Of a DNA stretch of 64,000 nucleotides, positions 1 to 10,680 are shown in pieces (position 1 is the first letter of the stretch; each line of letters opens with the position of its first letter). The translations under genes were made by a program, and so were the position numbers. The notes beneath the pieces are model-generated. The model made no database searches. It was given only the letters and a program-made list of their open reading frames with translations, and was not told the DNA's origin. The stretch lies in contig NC_053392.1 of NCBI RefSeq assembly GCF_905171765.1, positions 107,760,821 to 107,824,820 on the forward strand, written 5' to 3'. Source of the stretch: Bufo bufo (lineage: Eukaryota > Chordata > Amphibia > Anura > Bufonidae).

Positions 1-532
1 ATCACAGGCAGAGCCCATTGTGTTTTGGTAATTGTATTTTGTTGATTGCGTCAAAGACAATGACTATTCTGCTATTGAGTGCGTCACAGGCAATGCCATT
101 GTGTTTGTTAATTGCGTCACAGACGATGCCATTGTGTTTGTTGAATGTATAGTTTTTGTGTTTAAACTGTAAAACTGTAAAGGATTGGCTGCTATGTTAT
201 GTACTCAGTTCCCAACCAGGTCCACGGGGGTGGTACCCTTGTTTGGAAAATGTGTATATAAGTCAATGCTTGTGTGTTCATTAAAGAGTTCCTGTTTTAC
301 CCTTCATCATGTTGAGGCTGTTGTTTGGGTAACTGATTGACACTGGGGATTGCTATACGCTGAAGATTTGCTATACTCCCCTGGCTATAACTACTAGCTC
401 TTCCTATTCTGTTCCTATTCCTGGTTCCTGTGGTTGTTAAGGTGTCGAGTGGAGTGCTTGGAGTCCTCGGGAAGCACTAGGAGCATCCATCAACGAAGGT
501 ACCCAGTCGGGGTGCCAGGAGATCCGTTACAC
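1..532 (+). mobile_element. LTR-like sequence, cut by the window edge
   Basis: The stretch has the layout of a retroelement LTR. It begins with imperfect ~34-bp repeats built on gcgtcacagacgatgcc (about 89-155), then a TATA-like gtatataag (about 252-260), an attaaag poly(A)-like signal (about 279) and a T/C-rich U5-like tail ending in gttaca near 532. The sequence after it switches abruptly to a hAT-like coding scrap, which supports a junction there. The left end is outside the window, so no target duplication can be checked. It could also be the end of another repeat class. Confidence 0.4.
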
Positions 533-542
533 AGAGGAAGGC

Positions 543-662
543 CGTGAACAAATTCTTGTCTTGCAGGCAGACAGGAGTACTCCCCTGTGTAACTTCGACA
601 TTAGCAAGTGGCAACTCATGCGTGACACCTGCCATTTGCTCAGGCCCTTTGAGGTCTGTTAA
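543..662 (+). pseudogene. hAT transposase core fragment
   Basis: Reading from 543 gives 39 open codons and then a stop at 660-662. The peptide contains FDISKWQLMRDTCHLLRPFE, which fits the hAT transposase helix that in intact family members reads like 'W.L...L..LL.PF'. It is an isolated scrap: the upstream part of such a gene is replaced by the LTR-like sequence and the downstream part is not seen. The assignment rests on a short motif only, and it could be from a different hAT family than the large copies in this window. Confidence 0.4.
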
Positions 663-1521
663 TTCCAGCAGTTACTGTATGGCGAGTCAAAATCAGGAGC
701 CAATCCTACTTTCAGATTAGATATCATTTAAAGTTAGGCACCTGTTCTGTGTTTTTGACCCGTAATTGAACAAATAAGTGGTGTGAATTCAGCCTAATAG
801 TGATGCACAGACATTTTACAGCTAACAGAAGTGATTCAAATGCATGTGTTTGCAATGCCACAACAAGGCTTAAAATAACCTTTTTTTCTCCAGTACTTTA
901 TTAACACTGCCTCCATGTCCTTCTTTTATTCCACTAAAGAGTCTTTGGGAAATGGGTCTTGCAGGGGAGTATAGTGTTTATTTTTTATTTTTCTAAAGAC
1001 TGATGTTTAGTTTAGCTAGGGGTTAGCTAGGACTGTTTCTGGCCTGCACGACAATGCACACTTTCATATACTGTATGAGACCTGCCTGTCATACTGACGC
1101 ATAGTAACTGTTTCACTACCAGAAAGGACTAGCTATGCATGTTACTGCAATGTACAGGGATGTACACTGAGATACACTCTCCCTGCAAGCAGGGATATAA
1201 CTGATCTAATGTGCTTTGAAATGAATTAATTAAGAACAAAGTGAAGGGGGGTGCAGGCCTCCTTTTCTGGCGTAGTTTAAGACCATTTTCCAGGCCATAA
1301 ACTGGCGTAGAAAATGAGAAATGAGACGGATTGGCCAGCCCGTCCTCTTCCGCACCCCAAACCTCGCTCCTTTTTTCAACCACATCGGAAAAATGGCATG
1401 GGCTGGAAAAAGTCCCAGATTTTTGTGACAAAATCTGTGCCTTCAATATGCCACAAAGTGGTGAATATTTCTTAATAACTGACCCCCAAAGTCTGCACTG
1501 ATATTGTCAAAAAAGAACACA
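663..1521. other. No recognisable gene or repeat
   Basis: About 860 bp of mixed-composition DNA. The only reading frame of note (minus strand, 1129-1446, 105 codons) has no recognisable motif and I do not consider it a gene. No terminal repeats or tandem arrays are visible. Confidence 0.5.
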
Positions 1522-2240
1522 TTAAAGGGTTTCTATCACTTCGTATGACATAATTAGTTGTCAGACACTAGCGATCTGCTAGTGTCTGCTCTGGCCAACC
1601 ATCCTACTATAATCACTTGTGGGGCAGCGGTTTTGCTAAAAAACTAACTTTTATAAATATGCTAATGAGCCTCTAGGTGCTATGTGGGCGTCATTAGCAC
1701 CTAGAGGCTCCGTCTACCTTCATACACAGCCGCCGCCCAGCGCGTCCCTCCAGCCCGCCCATGTCCTCCTCCGTGTGACGCAGCGGACGAGTTCTCGCGC
1801 ATGCGCCGTGCGCGGCTGTATTCGGCGCATTTGAGATCTCAGCTCGGAGCGGTCAAACATTCAATGCGCATGCGCGGCTGTATTCGGCGCATGCGCATTG
1901 AATGTCTGACCGCTCTGAGCTGAGATCTCAAATGCGCCGAATACAGCCGCGCACGGCGCATGCGCGAGAACTCGTCCGCTGCGTCACACGGAGGAGGACA
2001 TGGGCGGGCTGGAGGGACGCGCTGGGCGGCGGCTGTGTATGAAGGTAGACGGAGCCTCTAGGTGCTAATGACGCCCACATAGCACCTAGAGGCTCATTAG
2101 CATGTTTATAAAAGTTATTTTTTTAGCAAAACCGCTGCCCCACAAGTGATTATAGTAGGATGGTTGGCCAGAGCAGACACTAGCAGATCACTAGTGTCTG
2201 ACAACTAATTATGTCATACGAAGTGATAGAAACCCTTTAA
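1522..2240. mobile_element. 719-bp palindromic MITE with TTAA ends (T2-like)
   Basis: The left end TTAAAGGGTTTCTATCACTT (1522 on) is the reverse complement of the right end at 2221-2240, and the match continues almost without mismatch to a centre near 1880, where a CATGCGC-rich core forms the turn. The element is therefore one giant hairpin of two ~350-bp arms. Ends of the form TTAAAGG with a TTAA target are known for the T2 group of frog MITEs, mobilised by Kolobok-type transposases. There is no coding capacity. The arms are GC-rich in the middle (CpG-containing) and AT-rich at the ends. Confidence 0.8.
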
Positions 2241-2449
2241 ATGCATACACTTCATCATAACAGATGCACATACTGGGTCTCCACCCTCAACCATCTCACC
2301 AAGCTGTAGCCTCCTAACTTCCTCTGGACTGTGTGAGTTAGGTAGAGTTGGAACTCTATAGCATACAATATAAGAAATCCAGTACTGCACCAAGCCATGA
2401 CAAATTGATTCTTAATAGATAGAAGATTACAAAGCAGTAAAAATGGCTT

Positions 2450-2621
2450 ACACATTTTGGGCAAGATAATAAATTTGCGGCCTTTGTTGCATTTGTCACA
2501 GTGAAATACAAGCTTGAAATACTGCAATAATATTCTTGGTTTAAAAAAACACCAATCTTTTGCAATACCCTACATCTAGGGCCTTTGCTGCATTTGTCAC
2601 AGTGAAATACAAGCGTTAGAT
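2450..2621 (+). repeat. hAT-B leader tandem repeats, left part
   Basis: About one and a half units of the same ~103-bp repeat that resumes at 6938. The shared core is gggcctttgctgcatttgtc followed by acagtgaaatacaagc. The CR1 element at 2622-6937 splits the array inside the tract ttagatag|tgctg. The 2241-2449 stretch to the left is unassigned. Confidence 0.75.
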
Positions 2622-2825
2622 AGTAACATAGTAACATAGTACATAAGGCTGAAAAAAGACATCTGTCCATCCAGTTCGGCCTGTTATCCTGCAAGTTGAT
2701 CCAGAGGAAGGCAAAAAAAAAACCTGTGAGGTAGAAGCCAATTTTCCCCACATTAGGGGAATAAAAAATTCCTTCCCGACTCCAATCAGGCAATCAGAAT
2801 AACTCCCTGGATCAACGACCCCTCT

Positions 2826-5783
2826 CTAGTAGCTATAGACTGTAATATTATTACACTCCAGAAATACATCCAGGCCCCTCTTGAATTCCTTTATTGTACT
2901 CACCATCATCACCTCCTCAGGCAGAGAGTTCCATAGTCTCACTACTCTTACCGTAAAGAATCCTTTTCTATGTTTGTGTACAAACCTTCTTTCCTCCAGA
3001 CGCAGAGGATGTCCCCTCGTCACAGTCTCAATCACAATCTCTGTACTGACCCCTGATATATTTATACACATTAATTAGATGTCCCCTCAGTCGTCTTTTT
3101 TCTAAAGTGAATAACCCTAATTTCGATAATCTTTCAGGGTATTGTAGTTGCCCCATTCCAGTTATTACTTTAGTTGCCCTCCTCTGGACCTTCTCCAGCT
3201 CTGCTATGTCTGCCTTGTTCACTGGAGCCCAGAACTGTACACAGTACTCCATGTGTGGTCTGACTAATGATTTGTAAAGTGGTAGGACTATGTTCTCATC
3301 ACGGGCATCAATGCCCCTTCTGATGCAACCCATTATCTTATTGGCCTTGGCAGCAGCTGCCTGACACTGGTTTTTGCAGCTTAGTTTGCTGTTTATTAAA
3401 CTGCCTAGATCCTTTTCCATGTCAGTGTTACAAAGTGTTTTATCATTTAGTATGTACGGGTGACTTGCATTATTCCTTCCCATGTGCATAACTTTACATT
3501 TGTCAATGTTAAACCTCATCTGCCACTTATCTGCCCAAGCCTCCAATCTATCCAGATCCCTCTGTAGTAGTATACTGTCCTCTTCAGTGTAAATTACTTT
3601 ACACAGTTTAGTGTCATCTGCGAAAATAGATACTTTACTATGCAAGCCTTCTACAAGATCATTAATAAATATATTGAAGAGAATAGGGCCCAATACTGAC
3701 CCCTGAGGTACCCCACTAGTGACAGTGACCCAATCTGAGTGTGTACCGCTAATAACCACCCTCTGTTTTCTATCATTGAGCCAGTTACTTACCCACATAC
3801 AGATGTTTTCTCCCAGTCCGAGCATTCTCATTTTATATACTATTTTATATACTATTTTATATACATTTTATATACTAACCTTTTATGCTTTGGAGAAATC
3901 CAGATATACGACATCCATTGATTCGCCGCTGTCAAGTCTAGAACTTACCTCCTCATAGAAACTGATTAAATTAGTTTGGCATGACCGATCCCTCACGAAG
4001 CCATGCTGATATGGCGTTATTTGCTTATTTCCGTTGAGATGCTCTAAGATAGCATCTCTCAGAAAACCTTCAAACTGTTTACCCACAACAGATGTTAAAC
4101 TTACCGGCCTATAGTTTCCAGGCTCTGTTTTTGGACCCTTTTTGAATATTGGCACCACATTTGCCATGCGCCAATCCTGTGGGACATTCCCAGTCAGTAT
4201 AGAGTCCGCAAATATCAGAAATAAGGGTCTGGCTATGACATTACTTAATTCCTTTAGGATACGGGGGTATATGCCATCCGGTCCTGGCGATTTGTCTATT
4301 TTAATCTTTTTAAGTCGCTGATGTACTTCTTCCTGGGTCAGACAGGACACTTTTAATGGGGAATTTATTTTTACATTCTGCATGTCATCTGACAGTTTAT
4401 TTTCCTCAGTGAATACATTGGAGAATTTTTTTTTTTTAACAGCTTTGCTTTCTCCTCGTCGCTCTCTGCGACTCCCCCTCATTACTCTTTAAAGGGCCGA
4501 CACCTTCAGATTTATACTTTTTAAAATTTATATAATTGAAGAACATTTTAGGGTTAGTTTTACTCTCTTTGGCAATTAATCTCTCGGTCTCTAGTTTGGC
4601 TGCTTTTATTTGTTTTTTACATGTTCTATTTTTTTCCTTATAGTTTTTCAGTGCTTCCGTGCTACCCTCCTGTTTTAGTGATTTATATGCTTTCTTTTTG
4701 TCATTTATTGCTTTCTTTAAAGTTCTATTTATCCACATTGGTTTCTTTTTGTTCCTTAACCTTTTATTCCCATACGGTATGTACCTCTCACAATGAGATT
4801 TTAGGATGTTTTTAAAGATATCCCATTTTGTGGCTGTATTTTTATTTTTGAGGACTTTGTCCCAGTTAGTTAGGCCTATGGCCTCTCTTAGTTGGCTAAA
4901 TTGAGCTTTTTTGAAGTTTGGTATTTTTGTTCCTCCCTGTAGAAACGCTCTTTTGAATAATAATTGGAAGGGTATTACTTTATGGTCACTATTTCCCATG
5001 TGTCCACCAACCTGCACGTCTGTTGTTCTGTCAGGCCTATTGGTTAATACTAAGTCCAGTATGGCCGTCCCTCTAGTCGGGTCCTGAACCAGTTGGGAGA
5101 GGTAATTGTCTTTGGTTATTGCCAAGAACCTGTTTCCCTTATGAGATATACAAGTTTCAGTTTCCCAGTCTATATCTGGGTAGTTGAAGTCCCCCATAAT
5201 AACCACCTCATTATGATTTGCCGCCTTGTCTATCTCGTTTAGTAGTAGATTTTCTGTGGACTAGATTTTCTGTGGTATATTAGGTGGTTTATAGTAAACT
5301 CCTATTAGTAATTTATTGTTGTTTCTTAGCTCCATGTATCTCTACCCACAGTGACTCCACATGTTCATGTCCCTCACTTATATCTTCACGGAGTGTGGGC
5401 TTTAGACAAGACTTTACATAAAGGCAGACCCCTCCCCCTCTCCGGTTTTGACGATTCTTTCTAAACAGACTGTAACTTTGTACATTAACTGCCCAGTCAT
5501 AGATATCATCCAGCCATGTCTCAGTTATTCCCACAATGTCATAGTTCTCCTCACACATCACTAATTCCAGCTGCCCAGTTTTATTAGTCAGGCTTCTGGC
5601 ATTAGTATACATACATTTGAGATGTTTATGTATATTCTTTACCCTACACTTTTCCTTCTGAACTGTTCTAGTCCCTCCTTCCATTCTTCCCCCAGTCCCA
5701 CTACCTTGCCCCCGGTCTCTATCTGCACTATCTTCCCCTTCTATAGTGTAATTACCCTCCCCCCCAGTCCCTAGTTTAAACAC
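2826..5783 (-). pseudogene. CR1 ORF2 (endonuclease-reverse transcriptase), broken
   Basis: ORF2 of a CR1 element nicks target DNA and copies its RNA into it. On the minus strand the pieces come in order. 5783-5313 gives the start of the AP-like endonuclease (YTNARSL, ITETWLDD). 5206-4436 gives the rest of it (MGDFNYPDIDW, NSDHK). 4482-3883 gives reverse-transcriptase motifs (KSPGPDGIYP, NYRPVSLTS, VVYLDFSKA). 3831-3028 gives SGVPQGSVLGPILF, the catalytic FADD, YKSLVRPHMEYCVQFWAP and VQRRATKVI. 3071-2826 gives the C-terminus ending at the stop at 2826. At least four frame breaks separate them. One coincides with an expanded tatactatttta repeat at 3835-3880, just after RT motif A. It is non-functional. 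Confidence 0.85.
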
Positions 5784-5799
5784 TCCTCCAACCTTCTAG

Positions 5800-6753
5800 C
5801 CATCTTTCTCCCCAGCACAGCTGCCCCTTCCCCATTGAGGTGCAGCCCGTCCCTATGATAGAGCCTGTAGCCGATAGAAAAGTCGGCCCAGTTCTCCAGG
5901 AACCCAAACCCCTCCTTCCTACACCAGTTCATTAGCCACTTGTTAATCTCCCTAATCTCCCACTGCCTTTCTTGTGTGGCTCGTGGTACAGGCAGTATTT
6001 AAAAAATACTACCTTTGAGGTCCTTGCCCTAAGCTTTTGACATAAATCCCTGAAATCATTTTTAAGGACTCTCCACCTACCTCTAACTTTGTCATTGGTT
6101 CCGATATGGACCATGACCGCTGGATCTTCTCCAGCCCCTCCCAGTAATCTGTCAACCCGATCCGCGATGTGTCGAACTCTAGCGCCAGGAAGACAGCACA
6201 CTGTTCGGCGATCACGGTCTTTGTGACAGATTTCCCTATCTGTTCCCCTAATAATGGAGTCTCCCACTACCAGCACCTGTCTGGCCTGCCCTGCTCTCCT
6301 GGTTCCCTGCTTACTGGAGCTGACATTCCCCTGACTGGCAGAGGAAGTGTCCGGCTGCAGCAGTGCTGTCCCTGGACTGACATCCCCTTCATCTGCCAAA
6401 CATGCAAACTTGTTGGGGTGTGTCAGATCAGGGCTAGCCTCCCTGGCACTCTTCCCTCTACCCCGCTTTCTAACTGTTACCCAGCTAGCTACCTCACTTT
6501 CCTCAGCCTCCTCTCTGTCAACCTCCCCCTCATCTACCCCAAAGAGTGCTTGCTCGGTGAGAAGCAAACTCTTTTTCAAATTGTCAATGCCTCTCAGTGT
6601 TGCAACTTGCCCGTTTAGAGACTCGATTTGCGATTCAAAACGAGGAATTTGCTCACATCTTGAACAAAGATATACATCCTTGAACGGCTGTTCCAGGACT
6701 GCATATATCATGCAAGATGTGCATTGGACTGCGTTGTCAATTGTGCAACACAT
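5800..6753 (-). pseudogene. CR1 ORF1 with zinc-finger and SGNH/esterase-like domain
   Basis: From the ATG at 6753 the minus strand encodes a Cys-rich N-terminus (CTSCMIY...CSRCEQ), resembling the PHD-like finger of CR1 ORF1. A short coiled-coil-like segment and a Ser/Lys-rich linker follow. Next is an esterase-like domain with the nucleophile motif VVGDSIIRG, then PGARVRHIADRV and VHIGTND. CR1-type ORF1 proteins with PHD and esterase domains are established in vertebrates. The frame is lost near 6000 at a T-run, after KVVFF. The expected remainder (a conserved HLNGEG-type His block) is readable in another frame between about 5990 and 5815. It is therefore a one-frameshift pseudogene rather than a heavily eroded one. 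Confidence 0.8.
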
Positions 6754-6937
6754 ACTAAATGGGGATTACAACAGTAACATATGATTTAGAATTAGACCCT
6801 GTCTGCTGTAGTTGAAGGACTACCTAGAATTAAGCCAACAACACACAAGGAAATTATATCTAACCTTAGTTTCCAACTCCTTTTTTTTAACTCCACTTAA
6901 TAAGAAGCCCACTTAGTAGAGTAAGCCTCAGGAAGTG

Positions 6938-7765
6938 CTGTTATATTCTGGTATTAAAAAAACACCCATTTTGGGCAAGATAATAAATTTGCGGCCTTTG
7001 TTGCGTTTGTCACAGGGAAATACAAGCTTGAAATACTGCAATTATATTCTGGTTTTAAAAAAACACCCATTTCTTGCAATACCCTACATCTGGTGCCTTT
7101 GCTGCATTTGTCACAGTGAAATACAAGCTTGAAATACTGCAATTACGGTATATTCTGGGTTTAAAAAAACACCAATTTTTTTGCAATAGCCTACATCTGG
7201 GGCCTTTGCTGCATTTGTCACAGTGAAATACAAGCTTGAAATACTGCAATTATATTATTGGTTTAAAAAAACACCCATTTTTTTGCAATAGCCTACATCT
7301 GGGGCCTTTGCTGCATTTGTCACAGTGAAATACAAGCTTGAAATACTGCAATTATATTCTGGGTTTAAAAAAACACCCATGTTTTGCAATACCCTACATC
7401 TGGGGCCTTTGCTGCATTTGTCACAGTGAAATACAAGTGTTAGATAGTGCTGTTATATTCTGGTATTAAAAAAACACCCATTTTGGGCAAGATAATAAAT
7501 TTGCGGCCTTTGCTGCATTTCTGACAGTCCAATACAAGTGTTAGATACTGCTTTACATTCTTGTTTTAAAAAAAACACCCATTTTGGGCAAGATGATACA
7601 TTTGCAGCCTTTGTTGCATTTGTGACAGTCAAATACAAACTTTAAATACTGCTGTTATATATGTTTAAAAAAAACACCAATTATTTGCAAGACCCTACAT
7701 CTGGGGCCTTTGCTGCATTTGTCACAGTCAAATACAAACAGCCAATACTGCAGTTACATTTTTGG
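6938..7765 (+). repeat. hAT-B leader array, ~103-bp tandem units
   Basis: About eight head-to-tail units, with repeat starts (ggtttaaaaaaacaccca) near 6951, 7052, 7158, 7260, 7362, 7462, 7562 and 7662. Each unit contains tacatctggggcctttgctg and acagtgaaatacaagc. Units diverge more toward the right. The array lies directly upstream of the transposase start at 7956, so it is the leader or promoter region of hAT-B. One reading of the units gives frames of 60-80 codons on the minus strand; these are artefacts of the repetition. Confidence 0.85.
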
Positions 7766-7955
7766 TTGACAAATGAACATTTTTTGGGACCGTGAAGTAA
7801 TTGAATAAAATTCACTTGTTGTGTGACCTCCAGGAATTTTTCCTCTTTATGACACCGGCATTGCCTTACTCTCAGTGAACTTAATTGTTGACGATTGACG
7901 GTTACATTGTCGTCTGACAAAAACCATCTGTTAGTTTGGTAGGTGAACGCAAAGA

Positions 7956-8875
7956 ATGAGCAGAGAGTCAAATAAGTGAAGTGGCCCCGGTCGTGGTGCT
8001 GCTGGTGGAGCTCCTGTTGCAGGGAGAGGACGTGGTCAATCTGTGCCAGCTGCACACACAAGTGAAACACCTTCCTCAGCTGCGAGTAGGCGACAGAACC
8101 TTCAGCGTTATTTGGTAGGGCCGAATGCAGCTCTACGAATGGTGAGGCCAGAACAAGTACAGGCAATAGTAGATTGGGTGGCTGAAAAGCCTCCAGTTCC
8201 TTCCTACCCAGTCTCCTGCTGAAAGATCAGAGTTGGCACCTGCAGCCCATGTCCATCAGTCCTTTACCTCACCCCCTTGCAAATCAGCCAAGCAGTCTGA
8301 GCCCCAAGTCATGGAGCAGTCTCTTCTGCTTTTTGATGACTCTGCTAGCAGGGTTTCCCAGGGCCATCCACATAGCCCTGCCCCAGAAGTGGAAGAGATT
8401 GAGTGCACCGATGCCCAACCACTTATGTTTCAGGATGAGTACATGGGAGGACCACCGCAGCATGTCTCGGATGATGACGAAACACAGGTGCCAACTGCTG
8501 CGGCTTTCTTCAGTGTGCAGACTGACAAGGAGGGCAGGGGTTAAGACTGGGTGGAAGATGATGTGGAGGATGATGAGGTCCTCTACACCACATGGAATCA
8601 AGGTCATGCGAGTGACCTGTGTAGTTCGGAAGAAGAGGCGGTGGTCGCACAGAGCCACCAGCACAGCAGAAGAGGGAGCAGGGTGCAAAAGCGGAGCAGC
8701 CGTCCCCTAGACAGTACGCCTGCTAATGCACACCGCAGCAAGGGACCGAGCACACCAAAGCCAGCTCCAAGGAGTTCCCTGGCATGGCAGTTCTTCAGAC
8801 AATGTGCTGATGACAAGACACGAGTGGTTTGCATGCTGTGCAATCAGAGCCTGAAGCGAGGAATAAACGTTCTAA
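7956..8875 (+). pseudogene. hAT-B transposase, N-terminal part
   Basis: The transposase excises and inserts the hAT element. The ATG at 7956 is followed by an Arg/Gly-rich segment (GRGAAGGAPVAGRGRGQS). Next come the conserved block VGPNAALRMVRPEQVQAIV, an acidic Ser-rich region (IECTDAQPLMFQDE, DDDETQVPTAAAF) and the start of the BED zinc finger (WQFFRQCADDKTRVVCMLC). The frame is broken by a TGA at 7977-7979, a frame change near 8220 and a TAA at 8542. The gene is cut at 8875 in the finger by the PLE insertion; ataaacgttctaa at 8863-8875 is the left copy of the target duplication. It resumes at 21,593. Homology to the hAT-A copies here fixes the reading. Confidence 0.85.
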
Positions 8876-9180
8876 GATTATGCATAGAGAAAAGTCCAGA
8901 TCACTCAATCACCTGGATCACCCGCGTGCACGGAACAGACAGGTGAGCCTATTTAACATTGTTTTACCACTAAAGTTCCAGCACTCACGTTTTCTTGGTA
9001 GCTAAAATCCTCGTCTTTATTCAGGCAGTAGAAAATAATATACAGGACATGCACCCACTAGTGTAGGAACATTGACGCGTTTCGAACAGAGTTCTTATTC
9101 TTAACTGTGAACAGTGTCTTTTCCAGAGATTAAATACTGGTCTGGGAGCCCATGGTTACACCCCCACCTGGAGGGTTAGG
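8876..9180 (-). repeat. PLE-1 inverted pLTR copy with hammerhead-like remnant
   Basis: This block lies in opposite orientation to its partner at 21,350-21,585. The minus-strand segment at 9074-9083 reads GAAACGCGTC, the exact right-hand core plus minimal stem III and cleavage triplet of PLE hammerhead ribozymes. To its 5' side lie a potential stem II (ACAGTT.../...AACTCTGT) and CTGTTCA where CTGANGA is expected. The left core is thus degraded. The segment after it (about 9690-9806) repeats 8876-8966 in inverse orientation. Confidence 0.7.
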
Positions 9181-9185
9181 GAATA

Positions 9186-9690
9186 GGGTTGAACGAACCC
9201 GAACTGTAAATTTCGGGTTCGTACCGAACTTTACGGTGTTCGGCACCCGAACCCGAACATTTCAGTAAAAGTTCGGGTTCGGGTTTCGGGTAATATTAAT
9301 ATACCATCAGATCTGAGTTTTCTCCAATCCGATGGTATATTTTAACTTGAAGCGTCCCCATCACCATGGGAATACCTCTATGTTAGAATATACCATCGGA
9401 TTTGAGTTAGATCGTGAAAACTCAGATCCGACAGTATATTCTAACACAGAGGCGTTCCCATAGTGATGGGGACGCTTCAAATTAGAATATACTGAGAACT
9501 GTGGACATAACGGCCCCCTGCTGCCTGGCAGCACCTGATCTCTTACAGGGGGCTGTGATCCGCACAATTAACCCCTCAGGTGCCGCACCTAAGGGGTTAA
9601 TTGTGTGGATCACAGCCTCCTGTAAGAGATCAGGTGCTGCCAGGCATCAGGGGGCCAGACCCCCCTCCCTCCTCAGTATTAAAACGTGAG
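9186..9690. repeat. Insert of foldback repeats with hAT-like TAGGGTTGAACGAAC end
   Basis: Starts with tagggttgaacgaacccgaac, similar to the terminal repeat of hAT-A (tagggatgagcgaacccgaac). It continues with palindromic pieces: gcgtccccatcaccatggga at 9352 is reversed at 9446-9475, and a long stem around gatctcttacagggggctgtgatc (9537) is reversed at 9606-9635. The same palindromic sequence, including attctaacctgaagcgtccc, recurs at about 33,710-33,880. No coding sequence. I read it as a non-autonomous, foldback-type insertion in the PLE pLTR; its right end is unclear. Confidence 0.55.
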
Positions 9691-10203
9691 TGCTGGAACT
9701 TTGTTTTACCACTAATGTTAAATAGGCTCACCTGCCTGTTCCGTGCACGCGGGTGATCCAGGTGATTGAGTGAGCTGGACTTTTCTCTATGCATAATCAT
9801 ACTATTGGTGTATTCCGTGACTCACTCTCACACCCGCTGGTTGATTAGCTATACTCGACAGGCAACACAGCTTGTAGTTGTGAGGACAATACCCCAAGCT
9901 AAGTGTATGCAACGTGTCCTACAATGGCCTATTCTCTACTACCGGATTGAATGTCTAAAGCTGACCAAGTATTCTCCGAAAGTGACAAACAATCCCAAGA
10001 TGTCTTCGATATGACAAGTAAGATGTCTGAATTGGAAAAAATATTATCACAGGAGACAAGATTATGATGGGATCATACCACCCTGGTCAAATATCTACAC
10101 AAATCTATGATATCAAGGGGTCTTAGGATCAAGAAGATTCCAACAACAGTCTTCTCCGACGACTTTGTATCACAATGGAATCAGTTACTTTCGGACTGCT
10201 CGC

Positions 10204-10680
10204 TACAACTCATGTCACACACTTGTAGTATATATTGGAGGCATGGCGATCTCCATGCAGTCATGCAAACCTGACCAGTCAATCTGTCCTGGAGGCTGGT
10301 TTTAAAGTCAGTATAAAACTGAGTCTGCATATATAGCACCTACCAGTAGCCATTTGGCTCCAGGAGAAGTATATAGTGGGCTCAGCATGCATGTTGGTAC
10401 TTGCATCCCTGGATCCGATGAAAGCTGTAATGGCACCGGACGAGGTTAAAAGCAGAGTGTGCTTGGCGTGCATGCTGCACCTGCATTCCCTGGACTTTGT
10501 GTGGCTGTCATGGCCCACAAACAGGTAGGAACTAGTGTTAGGGAACACTCCATAGAGGCGACCTTGACGTGGTGAGTGGCTTATTACGCTTTGGCCAAAA
10601 TGTACACCAATGCCTCATCCAGCATAGAGGCAGGGCAGAATGCTGGTTGCAGAGTGCTATTGCATTTGTGTCTTTTTCAT
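10204..10680. other. Unassigned insert in the PLE-1 5' coding region
   Basis: PLE N-terminal coding sequence is readable to about 10,200 (from the ATG at 9951, with an in-frame stop near 10,064) and again from about 10,681. The ~480 bp between does not continue it. It contains cgaccttgacgtggtgagtggc and an internal near-repeat of agcatgcatgttgg-type sequence, and could be a SINE-like or LTR-derived piece. I cannot identify it. Confidence 0.4.

Larger units (their letters stand above)
2622..6937 (-). mobile_element. Near full-length CR1 non-LTR retrotransposon
   Basis: The element reads on the minus strand. Its 3' end at 2622 carries the short direct repeat (acatagtaac) typical of CR1 3' tails. 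The same tail is seen at 25,431 and 48,384 in two other copies. It contains ORF1 (zinc-finger and esterase), ORF2 (endonuclease and reverse transcriptase) and a 3' UTR. The right end near 6937 is set by where the hAT-B 103-bp repeat resumes (agtgctgttatattctgg). At ~4.3 kb it is close to complete, but both ORFs are broken by frameshifts. Confidence 0.85.
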
